From Paulinella micropora (lineage: Eukaryota > Cercozoa > Imbricatea > Euglyphida > Paulinellidae), in assembly GCA_019918135.1 (NCBI GenBank), contig WBZZ01005731.1, forward strand, positions 140,001 to 167,500: a stretch of 27,500 bases of DNA. Reading direction: 5' to 3'. Within the stretch, counting starts at the first letter, position 1, and the number at the start of each line of letters is the position of its first letter. This document shows, one piece after another, positions 16,314 to 24,980 of the stretch. The position numbers and the translations under genes are program-made. The notes below the pieces were generated by a model. The model made no database searches, was not told where the DNA came from, and was given only the letters and a program-made list of their open reading frames with translations.

Positions 16314-16484
16314 TGCCTTGAAGCCGTTGTTTTTTGATAATTTTGTAAAAATAAAATAATTCTTTTAAAATTCTTTTTGAAAAAATAGTCAAATAACAAG
16401 TGTGCTTTTATGTTGTTGTGAAATGCGTGTCATGTTCATTGATGAGAAGTGAGCAGGTAGGCAGACAGCACAAATCACACAACT

Positions 16485-16949
16485 CTACCTTACTCCTTCA
16501 ATATACAATTTATACTTAACCATAACTTCCTCAAATTTTTTTCCGCCATCAATCAAATTTCTTGCGTAAATTTCCTCTTGACTAGACATTGGAAATTTAT
16601 TTTTTTCTAACCATCTTTCAAAAAATGCTATTTCTTTTTTTGTCTCTTTTTCCTTTCTAAGTCTCTGCCTTTTAACTTTCCTCGCATTTTCTAATCGCTT
16701 TCTTTCCTCTTGTATTTCATTGTCTCTTTGTTCGACAGCTTCGAGTCTTCGTTCTACCTCGTCAAGTTCAAGTTTAATTTGTCTTATCTTTTTTGACAAG
16801 TTTTTTTTCTTTGTCTCCAAGGCTATTTTGTCGGAAATAATTTTGTTCTTTCTTTTGTCTGAATAATATTCAAACCAATTATTTTCTTCTCTTTCAACAT
16901 CATCATCGCTTGAATTTTCTTTTGCCTCATCATCAATATAATCATTCAT
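16485..16949 (-). CDS. Coiled-coil protein of unknown function
   Basis: The product is 154 aa from MNDYIDDEAK (ATG 16949). The frame extends upstream to 17099, but that part is Cys/His-rich leader without a good start. An acidic N-terminus (NSSDDDVEREENN) is followed by about 90 residues of charged heptad-like coiled coil (KKIRQIKLELDEVERRLEAVE, EERKRLENARKVKRQRL). A C-terminal helical cap follows (FFERWLEKNKFPMSSQEEIYARNL). There are no catalytic residues. It resembles many viral scaffold-type proteins only in being a coiled coil. It lies between the other unknown gene and the polymerase gene, all in the same orientation. Confidence 0.55.
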   Translation of the reverse strand: MNDYIDDEAKENSSDDDVEREENNWFEYYSDKRKNKIISDKIALETKKKNLSKKIRQIKLELDEVERRLEAVEQRDNEIQEERKRLENARKVKRQRLRKEKETKKEIAFFERWLEKNKFPMSSQEEIYARNLIDGGKKFEEVMVKYKLYIEGVR

Positions 16950-17270
16950 GCTGTACAAATGGAGTCTTGTCAAGTTAGAAAGTAGGCCAAAAGTGCGAAA
17001 ACGAAAAGTATGATTTTTTGTTTTCGCATTCTCTCTCAGAAAAACCATGTGATAACATTGCGCAAGGAAAAAACGCGACCAAAGCAAGCACCGACACAAA
17101 AAAGTGTTTTTTATGCTCCTTCTCGTGGCATGGTGATGGGTGGTGTAATTAGTATGTTGGTGGTGTTGTCCGTCGTTGTCGTCGGTTCAACTCCCACTGC
17201 TTACTCTTAACGAACCACTCTTTACCAGATGCCTTTTTTTTTTTCTCTTTTTTTGTAAATTCCTTTTTTC
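16950..17270. other. Intergenic region with hairpins; one doubtful small ORF
   Basis: TGCGAAAAC (16994-17002) pairs perfectly with GTTTTCGCA (17020-17028), and ACAC-AAAAAA-GTGT follows near 17090. A minus-strand frame of about 48 codons from 17295 to 17149 (MATPEQNIRKKEF, then Lys-rich) could be a tiny basic protein, but composition alone does not support it. Otherwise I see no gene. A GGTTCAACTCC string near 17185 is not part of a tRNA. Confidence 0.4.
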
Positions 17271-17373
17271 TGATATTTTGTTCTGGCGTTGCCATCACAA
17301 AACATCGTTTTTTTTTTTGCTTTAATGTCATTCGATGTTTTATGAAGGCCCAAACGGCATGAATAAAATATCA
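17271..17373. repeat. Palindromic intergenic cassette D
   Basis: TGATATTTT (17271-17279) and AAAATATCA (17365-17373) form the outer pair. AAACATCG (17300-17307) and CGATGTTT (17333-17340) form the inner stem. It lies directly after the polymerase stop codon (reading the minus strand). The right arm GAAGGC...GCATGAATAAAATATCA matches that of cassette C. The GTGC(T/C)ACGCAC sub-hairpin of A-C is missing here. Confidence 0.75.
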
Positions 17374-20300
17374 TTAGTATCCGTATGGTAATGTCGTGAT
17401 CTGGTTTTCTTTTAGAGGTTGAATTACTCTTTTAGTGTAAGTAAATGAAAATATCTTTTGTAAATGCTCTGACGTGATCGTTTTTGTTTTTTTGTTTCTT
17501 GTTATTTTGCTGTTGGTGTGTATGATTACATTTCCCGCCTCTGCTACATTCTTTGCTATACACTTTTCTCCTTTTGTTTCTAGTAGGTCTTCTAATTCTT
17601 CGTATGCCTTTTTAGATAGTTCAGTGTCTTGTACTTTCAATCCATTGCTTATGATACTAAACATATTAACCAAGTTCAATTTTTTACAAGTCTCATAATT
17701 CATTGAAAATCCTTTTAATTTCATTTTGGTTGTTCCATCATTTAGTATGTAGCCGTATGATTTAGGCCCTGCTCCAATAAATGTTGTTATCTTTCTGCTT
17801 ATCTTTGTCTTTTTATCTATCAATTCGTCTGTCCATTGTCCCAATAAATCACCAGTCGGTATTGTTGTCTGTCCTTCTTTCTCATCTACGGAATAAATTA
17901 CGCTGTCTGTGTCGTGATATAACACTCTATTACCTAATCTGTCCATCATATCATACAATCTCATCTGTGCGTGTGCTGTAGTAAATAGTGCTACACAGAT
18001 ATTTGTATTGTAAGGGTCAGATACTTTTTCAGGGTGTAGGTTGTATGAAAGTTCTAGGCATTCTTTGTTTATCATATTGATAGATACTTCATTTATCTTC
18101 TTGTCATTTAGTATTTTGAATAGTTCGGCTTCACTCCTTATGATTTTTGTTTGTGTCTTGTTGTTTTGTTGTCCAAATTTTCCCCATAGTGAGTTAAGAC
18201 ATAGTTTCGCTACTGCCCTTCTTCCTTCATTCTTTTCAATCTTGCTTTTGTCCAATTTGATTTTCATTTTTTCTTCATAGTCCTTAATGTAATTGTCTTT
18301 GTCTTCTTCAGTTATGACATTTGAAGGATAGCCACTTGATTCCTGTTTCACTCTTAGAAAGGTCTTAATGTATTCTTTGAATAGTTCCGTTGTCTGATCA
18401 TTCCAATGCCATAATTCATAAGTTTTAATAAGTCTGTAGCCTTTTTGGATTGCTTTGTAAATAAGTGGTGTTGCCCATGTGCCTGTCAGTATTCTGTCCT
18501 CGTCAGTGTGCTGACATTTGTCCTGTAATCCTTCCTTGCCACATTTATTACATAGATAATACATCATCTTTCCTCTATCTTGACATGGAAGGACTGGGTG
18601 AATTAGTCCTCTAGGTGGTAGTATTTTTATTTTTGCTATGCCAAATGCTGTTTTATTATTCAACATATCATATGCTTCTTTTCCTCTTATTGTTTTGTGG
18701 TGTTTCACAGGATAGGGGTCATAGTACATAACCGTCGGATAGAGAGAGCACACATCTATATACTTGGCATACTGATATTCACTCATAGATTTCCAGTATA
18801 GAGATAGAGCGTTCGTCCTTCCGCCAAACATAGCATGTCGTGGATTGATTGCTTCTTGCTCAATTAATGTCTCTTCTATTGCTCCTTTGAATTCTTCCTT
18901 TGTTCGTATCCTGTTCCATTGACACCCCCATATTGTTATTAATTGACTAACTTCCGGATGTTGCTTGATTAAAGTTTCGCGTAGTTTAGTTTCTTTGTAT
19001 AGTTGTCCAAATGTTTTATTCACAGACCTTTCTCTGTTTAGTTCATTTCCATTGAAACACTCAGGACACCCGTGCCAATAACAACCATGGAACTCATATG
19101 CAGTTTTTGTCTTTTCGTCATATCCGTCTAAGTAGGCTTTCACACCTTTTGGTAAGTTTAGTATTTTTTCTTTACCATTTAGACCATGTTGAATTTCGGC
19201 ATTGTCCTTTTTTTCTCTATACGCTAACCACTCCACACACATGCGACTTGTTTTTGCTTTGTCTGTTCTGTTTGTCGGTATAACTGCTATGCTGTCCTCA
19301 GGCATGTAGTTTGCTTTGAATAGTGCCATACATGTGGAGGCAATAGTTGTGTATTGAAATGGATCAATTCCGAACTCCATAAATTGCTCCCTAAACTCAA
19401 TACAACCTCGTCTTAGTATATCTACATCACTATGACAATATTCAATCATTTCTTTATTGAAATCAAATACTTTGTCTTTTTGCTCCCCATACCATTTTAT
19501 GAAATCATCTCTTTTGTTCTTTGAAAATGAGTTATATCCGTAATCGTCCATGTCTGGTATTTTACCTATGTATGTTTGATTGTCTGTTTTGTTAAAGAAG
19601 TGAGGAAAGTATCCTTTCTTCAATTCAGTAAGTCCAAACGTGTCAGGAAAGTCAGATAGAGGCATAGTTAGAAATGATAAACTATCTATAAATCTAATCT
19701 GTTCTTTCCCATTACCGATAGACATCATCATTATTTTACCGCCTTCATATATCACAAATGGAGTTATGCCTTTTTCAATCAACCATTTCAATACAAATTG
19801 ACAATCATATCCCCGTGCATTATGTGCTATGAATGTATAACCCTTATGTTTTACACCCAATGACCACTCACAGAATTGTTCAATGTTTTTATGAATGATC
19901 GGTGTGCTGTCGGAGGGGGTTTCACCCCCTACCATACCCCCACCTTGTTCGCCAAGGGTTTGGAAAGGGGCGGGGCCCCTTCCATCGAAATATTGACTTT
20001 CAGAATGATTGATAATATGTGTTCCTGTCTCTTGATTTGCTTCAAAATCAAAGAATACATATTTGGTTGATGGTTCATGTATCACTTTTTTCTTTAACTC
20101 ACATTGGTGCGATAGAGGTTGTAGTTCTTTACAGTTCCTACATTTTTCATATCCACATTTATGTTCTCCTTTGTAAGTCTTAGCACAAGTAATACATTTT
20201 TTCTTTGTGTCGCACAACTTATTTTGTTTATGATTATTGAAACATTCATCATTCGGAAACTTTCTATTACACTCATTGCACGTTTTCCATTTCGAAATAT

Positions 20301-21420
20301 TGTCATATCCTTTACATCCTTCGGTTAGACATATATTACATTTGAATTCACATGCGTGATTATGTTCGTATCCCCTCATACATTTCTCACAAAAGTTTCG
20401 TTTTGATAAGAATGCTTTCATACTTGTTATGGTGTCGTAATGGTTCCTTGTTTTTAGTATGTATATGTTCTTTTTGTCCTTCATCTCCGTCTTATAAACA
20501 ATTTTGTCTGGATATTCGACAATAACAATGTTGTAGCCTATGTGCTTAGCAAACTCACCAATTTCAGAAAGCCCACATAAATCTTTCATGACACCAGCCT
20601 CCTCGTGCAGTTTGTTTGCTAGTTCATCTTGAATTCTGCGTCCGTCCTTGATTTGTGAATACTTTGGATGCTTTTCTATCTTTGCTTTTGCTACAACTAT
20701 AGCCCTTGCCAAACATATGTTGTCATCATTGTTTATTCGTATTACACCTTTCTTTTTATACATGTCTGTTTCTGTTATTGCTTTCAATCTTGCTCCTCCT
20801 TCAGGCATTCTCACACCCACAAAATTGAAATCAATCAATTCCATAGTTGCCCCTTCCTCGTCCATATAGTTTTCGTCGTTTGATTGTAGTATAGTTTCTA
20901 ATCTAGTCAGTATATCTTCTAGATTGAAATCTTTTACTTTTATTAATGTGTTTTTTGTTTGAACATTCCACGAAGCAGGAATAGCACTAATCCGTATTTG
21001 TATTAAGTCGTTGTCCTTGTAAAGTGTTTTAAAGTCCTCTAGTATAGAACCGATCATACTAATGATGCCCTCAAGAGGAAACTTTTTCACTTTTTGCGTC
21101 ATTGATTTACTTAACTTAATAGTATATACAGATTGACCCACAGGTAGTTTGTGTTCAGTGTCCCTCCTTATCAGTTTATAGCCATTGAACTCTATTACTT
21201 GTGGCTCAACATATTTTCGTTCCCTTTGTTTTCGCTCAGGTTCAGAATAAAACCTTTCAGGGTCAGATAGTGCTCCCCTTGTCGTTGTTATGTCATAAAA
21301 CCTAGTTCCGTTCGGCTTTTTAACATATAACTTGTTTTGCCTTATCTGATATGTTATTTTAGCATCTGTGAGCTTGTCCAAGTTCCATGTGTGTCCGCCA
21401 TAGTCGATGGTGTTCGCCAT
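17374..21420 (-). CDS. PolB: Protein-primed family B DNA polymerase (pPolB)
   Basis: The product is 1348 aa from the ATG at 21420 (MANTIDYGGHT). An N-terminal region has an OTU-like DDNICLARAI (about 232-241) and a later NHYDTI (about 326-331). Residues 344-440 hold many CxxC/CxxH zinc knuckles. The 3'-5' exonuclease has Exo I FFDFEA (about 456-461), Exo II FIAHNARGYD (about 530-539) and Exo III YCHSDVD (about 661-667). A YEFHGCYWHGCPEC segment (about 775-788) is typical of Polinton polymerases. Polymerase motif A is DVCSLYP (about 889-895), motif B is KLCLNSLWGKFG (about 1072-1083) and motif C is YHDTDS (about 1168-1173). All catalytic acids are present. A 27-residue Gly/Pro-rich insert between Exo I and Exo II is encoded by a GC-rich repeat. 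The enzyme should replicate the linear genome using a terminal protein primer, which may be its own N-terminus. Confidence 0.95.
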   Translation of the reverse strand: MANTIDYGGHTWNLDKLTDAKITYQIRQNKLYVKKPNGTRFYDITTTRGALSDPERFYSEPERKQRERKYVEPQVIEFNGYKLIRRDTEHKLPVGQSVYTIKLSKSMTQKVKKFPLEGIISMIGSILEDFKTLYKDNDLIQIRISAIPASWNVQTKNTLIKVKDFNLEDILTRLETILQSNDENYMDEEGATMELIDFNFVGVRMPEGGARLKAITETDMYKKKGVIRINNDDNICLARAIVVAKAKIEKHPKYSQIKDGRRIQDELANKLHEEAGVMKDLCGLSEIGEFAKHIGYNIVIVEYPDKIVYKTEMKDKKNIYILKTRNHYDTITSMKAFLSKRNFCEKCMRGYEHNHACEFKCNICLTEGCKGYDNISKWKTCNECNRKFPNDECFNNHKQNKLCDTKKKCITCAKTYKGEHKCGYEKCRNCKELQPLSHQCELKKKVIHEPSTKYVFFDFEANQETGTHIINHSESQYFDGRGPAPFQTLGEQGGGMVGGETPSDSTPIIHKNIEQFCEWSLGVKHKGYTFIAHNARGYDCQFVLKWLIEKGITPFVIYEGGKIMMMSIGNGKEQIRFIDSLSFLTMPLSDFPDTFGLTELKKGYFPHFFNKTDNQTYIGKIPDMDDYGYNSFSKNKRDDFIKWYGEQKDKVFDFNKEMIEYCHSDVDILRRGCIEFREQFMEFGIDPFQYTTIASTCMALFKANYMPEDSIAVIPTNRTDKAKTSRMCVEWLAYREKKDNAEIQHGLNGKEKILNLPKGVKAYLDGYDEKTKTAYEFHGCYWHGCPECFNGNELNRERSVNKTFGQLYKETKLRETLIKQHPEVSQLITIWGCQWNRIRTKEEFKGAIEETLIEQEAINPRHAMFGGRTNALSLYWKSMSEYQYAKYIDVCSLYPTVMYYDPYPVKHHKTIRGKEAYDMLNNKTAFGIAKIKILPPRGLIHPVLPCQDRGKMMYYLCNKCGKEGLQDKCQHTDEDRILTGTWATPLIYKAIQKGYRLIKTYELWHWNDQTTELFKEYIKTFLRVKQESSGYPSNVITEEDKDNYIKDYEEKMKIKLDKSKIEKNEGRRAVAKLCLNSLWGKFGQQNNKTQTKIIRSEAELFKILNDKKINEVSINMINKECLELSYNLHPEKVSDPYNTNICVALFTTAHAQMRLYDMMDRLGNRVLYHDTDSVIYSVDEKEGQTTIPTGDLLGQWTDELIDKKTKISRKITTFIGAGPKSYGYILNDGTTKMKLKGFSMNYETCKKLNLVNMFSIISNGLKVQDTELSKKAYEELEDLLETKGEKCIAKNVAEAGNVIIHTNSKITRNKKTKTITSEHLQKIFSFTYTKRVIQPLKENQITTLPYGY
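19912..19984 (-). repeat. GC-rich twin-hairpin module inserted in frame in PolB
   Basis: Read on the minus strand this is the same arrangement as 9629-9689: TGGAAGGG, a 7-base loop, CCCTTTCCAAACCC, then GGGGTATGGTAGGGGG, GAA and ACCCCCTCC. It has 12 extra bases in the central linker, which keeps the frame. It encodes about residues 479-503 of the polymerase (FDGRGPAPFQT...GGGMVGGETPS), in the loop between Exo I and Exo II, and shows a sharp local rise in GC. Confidence 0.88.
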
Positions 21421-21566
21421 ATATTTATTGGAATATATTTTTTCCAAAAAATATTTTTTTTTTATATAAAAAAAAATATATATATATATAAAATATTATC
21501 CTTATCTTTAATAGGAAATTCATTTCATTGTTTAGGTCTCAATTTCCCCCGACGATATTCTGGAGT

Positions 21567-21755
21567 CTAATAAGGTCTGCCTTTATTTTTTCTCTTTTCT
21601 CTTTTGATTTTCTCAGTATGTCTGCCTTGTTTTTTTTGATAATATTCTTTTGCTCTCATAAGTGCTTTCTCTTTATTTCTTCTTTGATACTCTCTCATAC
21701 GTTCAGCGTGTTTTGCCCTTGCCTCCTCCGCAGTATATGTCGGATGTCTACCCAT
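21567..21755 (-). CDS. Small basic helical protein of unknown function
   Basis: The product is 62 aa. It is Arg/Lys/Glu-rich with a regular helical pattern (EEARAKHAERMREYQRRNKEKALMRAK) and a basic C-terminus (KIKREKRKNKGRPY). It occupies the space between the polymerase start and the right TIR, in the same orientation, with a TATATATAAATG leader close to the TIR edge. Similar short ARxKxAERxREYxRRNKEK stretches occur in various eukaryotic and giant-virus proteins of unclear role. DNA binding is plausible from charge alone. Confidence 0.5.
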   Translation of the reverse strand: MGRHPTYTAEEARAKHAERMREYQRRNKEKALMRAKEYYQKKQGRHTEKIKREKRKNKGRPY

Positions 21756-21791
21756 TTATATATAATATATTTTTTATTATATTTAAATGGA

Positions 21792-22105
21792 AATTAATCA
21801 AACTCGCAATAGGAGAGGACTTTCATTTTTTCAAAAAAAGATAACTAAGTCTAGCACAGCAATAAAAACTAAGAGACGGGTTTTTATATCTCTTAGTGTT
21901 TATTTGGCAAAAGATAGATGAGTTATCTTTTTTTTAGAGTTTGAGAGAATTCAAATATGGACTATTTATTGATTAAGAATGCTTGTATTGAATTTGGATG
22001 AAATTATGTATATTTTTATTGAAATTAATAGTAAGACTAATTTATATAAAAATAGCCTTATTTTATATAAAAAGATAACTGTGCTATAGTGGTCCCTATA
22101 GTAGT
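21792..22105 (-). repeat. Right terminal inverted repeat (314 bp)
   Basis: It is the reverse complement of 1271-1584 with one mismatch, ending CCTATAGTAGT at 22105. It carries the mirrored set of AGTTATCTTTTT sites and the TATA stem-loop. The inner border (about 21792) is where the left copy continues AATTAATTTT and this copy gives AATTTCC. Confidence 0.97.
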
Positions 22106-22111
22106 AGGCAG
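22106..22111. repeat. Target site duplication, right copy (AGGCAG)
   Basis: It is identical to 1265-1270 and abuts the right TIR. It is followed at once by further AACAGGCAG units of the host satellite, which continue the repeat present left of the element. Confidence 0.85.
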
Positions 22112-22785
22112 AACAGGCAGAACTGGCAGAACAGGCAGAACAGGCAGAACAGGGAGACTGGCTCCAGGTCAGGTCGCTGGTGCCCCCACTTTTGTTTGGC
22201 ACCGCTCACTGGTCCCAGGTGTCCACTCGTCAATGTTTCGTAAACCAACCGCGCTGCGCGGATTGGCTTTTTGTCCCTTAGCAGTTTGCTAGAGTAAATA
22301 GCGCCAGGCAGTGGGTGTTCAGGCCAGTTAGTGACTGAAAGTGGCCAAACTGGGAGCCACGCCAATTCGCGCCACTACCCTTCTGCGTTTCTCGATTTTT
22401 TTTCGTTCAAACTAGACTTCTCCAGAGGATGAGAAATATGTTTTCGAGTAACTATTGGATAGGTGCATCTGAATGTGGGTTCAGAATGTTGCAAAAAAAT
22501 CTTCCACCTAGAATAAAAGGCCGAAATATTGGAGAGCCTTTGGAGTTTTCAGAAATTCTTGACTTTACAATCACTTGATCGGCTGTTTGCAGTGTTTGGT
22601 CTTTATTTACTTGTGCTCAGGCTTATGAGACACCAGGAGGGATGATGGCTGAGGTGCATAGAAACTTACCCTGGGAAAATAGCAAGGTATTACTCTAGTT
22701 ACTGACTGACATAGCTTTAGCGTGGCAAAAATTGATTCTGTACCTTAAGCTTATCCATCTACCTACCTGTAGCCAATCTAAAATA
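22112..22785. other. Host DNA: end of CAGAACAGG satellite, then unique sequence without a recognised gene
   Basis: The CAGAACAGG repeat fades by about 22155. The rest is GC-moderate unique DNA with a compact stem-loop CCAACCGCGCTGCGCGGATTGG-like at 22245-22266. No open frame of normal composition stands out. Confidence 0.5.
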
Positions 22786-22789
22786 ATAA

Positions 22790-22904
22790 TGACGATCATG
22801 ATAGTGCTGCTTGGTGCTGATGTTGCTGCTGCTGCTGATGATGATGATATATGATCGATGATGATGACGATGATGATGGTGATGATGACGACGACGACGA
22901 CGAC

Positions 22905-22950
<46 letters not shown>

Positions 22951-23572
22951 CATGATGTATGATGATGATGGCGATGATGATGCACGATGATGACGATGAT
23001 GATGATGTATGATGATGTATGATGATGTATGATGTCGATGATGTATGATGATGATGGTGATGATGATGATGGTGGTGGCCATGTTGGTGGTGGTGGTGCT
23101 AGTGGTGGTGATGATATCGATACATATAATAATGATGGTGGTGGTCACAATGATGATGCATGATGATGATGATGTCGTGAGGATGATGATGATGATGATA
23201 TGATGATGGTGATGATGGTGGTGATGGCGATGGTGGTGATGATGGTGGTGGTGGTCGTCATAACGATGATGATGTCATGATGATGATAATGATGATGATG
23301 GTGATGATGATGATGATGGTGACGATGGTGATGACGATGACGGTGATGACGGTGATGGTGGTGGGGTGGTGATGATGGTGATGATGATGATGATGATGGT
23401 GGTGGTGACGATATCGATGATGGTCCCCGGTGGTGGTGGTGATACATACGATGATGGTGGTAATGATGACGATGATGACGATGATTATGAATCATAGGTG
23501 ATGATGCTGATGATGGTGATGATTCATTGGTGGTGATGAGTAGTTTTAGAAGTTGTAGTAGTAGCTAAAGCT

Positions 23573-23609
<37 letters not shown>

Positions 23610-23688
23610 CAGTAGTAGTAGTAGTAGTAGTAGTAGTTGTAGTAGTGGTAGTAGTGATAGTAGTAGTGATAGTAGCAGTGATAGTAGC

Positions 23689-23781
<93 letters not shown>

Positions 23782-23838
23782 CAGTGGTAGTAGTAGTAGT
23801 GGTAGTCGTAGTAATGGTAGTCGTAGTAGTAGTAGTCA

Positions 23839-23876
<38 letters not shown>

Positions 23877-23908
23877 TTAATAGTAGTAGTAGCAGTAGTA
23901 GTAGTAGC

Positions 23909-23946
<38 letters not shown>

Positions 23947-24054
23947 CGGCAGTAGTAGTAGTAGCAGTAGTAGTAGCAGTACTAGTAGCAGTAACAGGAG
24001 CAGCAGCAGTAGCAGTAGAAATAGTAGTAGTAGTAGTAGTATTAGTATTAGTAT

Positions 24055-24096
<42 letters not shown>

Positions 24097-24177
24097 TAGT
24101 AGTGGTGGTGGTGGTGGTGGTAGTGGTGTAGTAGTAGTAGTAGTAGTAGTAGTTAGTTAGTTAGTTAGTAATAATAC

Positions 24178-24252
<75 letters not shown>

Positions 24253-24255
24253 TAA
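22790..24255. repeat. Compound trinucleotide microsatellite (GAT, GTA, AAT)
   Basis: About 1.5 kb of GAT/GGT/GAC units runs to about 23530, then GTA/AGT units to about 24155, a short GTTA run, and an AATAAT tract to about 24252. The frames across it give poly-His/Ile, poly-Ser, poly-Val or poly-Tyr strings and are not genes. Confidence 0.97.
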
Positions 24256-24980
24256 TAATAATATTAATATTAATATTACTGACTTTCAGTATGAAAATTT
24301 GCATCAAAAAGTACTATTATTAATATCATGTACAGTTTATATCAACCAGACCAGGTAGAAAAAAATAACTGACAATATTAATAAATTTCCAATCTGATTG
24401 GTGGCAGAAAAAATTGAATTCAAAATCGTAACTCTTGCTTCAATGATGTATCGTAAGAAATGAAGCAGATGCCACGGTAACATATATAAATTCATTATTA
24501 ATAATATCTAAGTTGACGCAGTAAGGGCTTTAAAACTCAGTGCTATTATAATATATTACTCATATTGCTAGTAATGATTAAACTTCTACGAACAGGTGAA
24601 GGCAGGTAGTCATTTTATATGTACGAACCAGCCCGGTCCCGTAATCAGTTGGGTTGAGCATCTGAGAAATGACATTATTAATACTTTGATCAGTCGCCTG
24701 CCACACTTGTTCACTAGCATGAACTAAATCTGTATAAACATCAGTCATGTATACAGGCAGTTCGTTCACCATTAATATTAATACACCAATGCAAATATGA
24801 TTTTTGGCGCTGAGTTAGCATGCAATTGATGTAATTATCAATCGCTAGAAATTAAACGTTTTCATACTTGAAATAGTATTTTTAACTTGAATAACATTAA
24901 TGATAATGATCCGCTGGAAGTCACAAGTTAAACTTTAACAACACTTCAAAAAAGTATGAGCTTTTTACTAAATTTATTCA
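24256..24980. other. AT-rich host intergenic DNA, nothing recognised
   Basis: This is the probable 3' flank of the RecQ-like gene. Short frames here are of chance size. No RNA gene or repeat stands out. Confidence 0.5.

Larger units (their letters stand above)
1271..22105. mobile_element. Complete Polinton/Maverick-like endogenous virus, 20,835 bp
   Basis: The element is bounded by 314-bp terminal inverted repeats and a 6-bp target duplication. It carries the diagnostic set: rve-family integrase, protein-primed family B DNA polymerase, FtsK/HerA-type packaging ATPase, adenain-like cysteine protease, a capsid protein that fits a double-jelly-roll MCP, and a penton-like minor capsid protein. 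It also encodes an S74-chaperoned fibre, a small membrane protein, two ExoX-C-like proteins and several small unknowns. No core frame is interrupted and the TIRs differ at about one base, so the copy looks young. AT-rich coding DNA contrasts with the GC-richer host exons on both sides. The combination of PolB and rve integrase places it with Polintons/Mavericks or Mavirus-like virophages rather than with elements that use a tyrosine recombinase. The exact lineage needs MCP and PolB phylogeny. Confidence 0.93.

Noticed and set aside
17140..17215. tRNA suggested by GGTTCAACTCC
   Set aside because: No matching acceptor stem or D and anticodon arms could be found around it, and the T-stem has a mismatch.
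17149..17295. 48-codon Lys-rich minus-strand frame as a gene
   Set aside because: It is a short low-complexity basic string in an A/T-run region overlapping cassette D, with no other support. I mention it only within the intergenic entry.
21421..21447. Longer start for the polymerase
   Set aside because: The upstream codon is TTG and lies in A/T-rich leader. The ATG at 21420 is the first true start.
22245..22266. Palindrome in the right flank as a transposon end
   Set aside because: It is a single short stem-loop without a partner or target duplication.
22695..24160. Poly-His, poly-Ile, poly-Ser, poly-Val and poly-Tyr frames
   Set aside because: They are trinucleotide repeat translations on both strands with no normal-composition segment.
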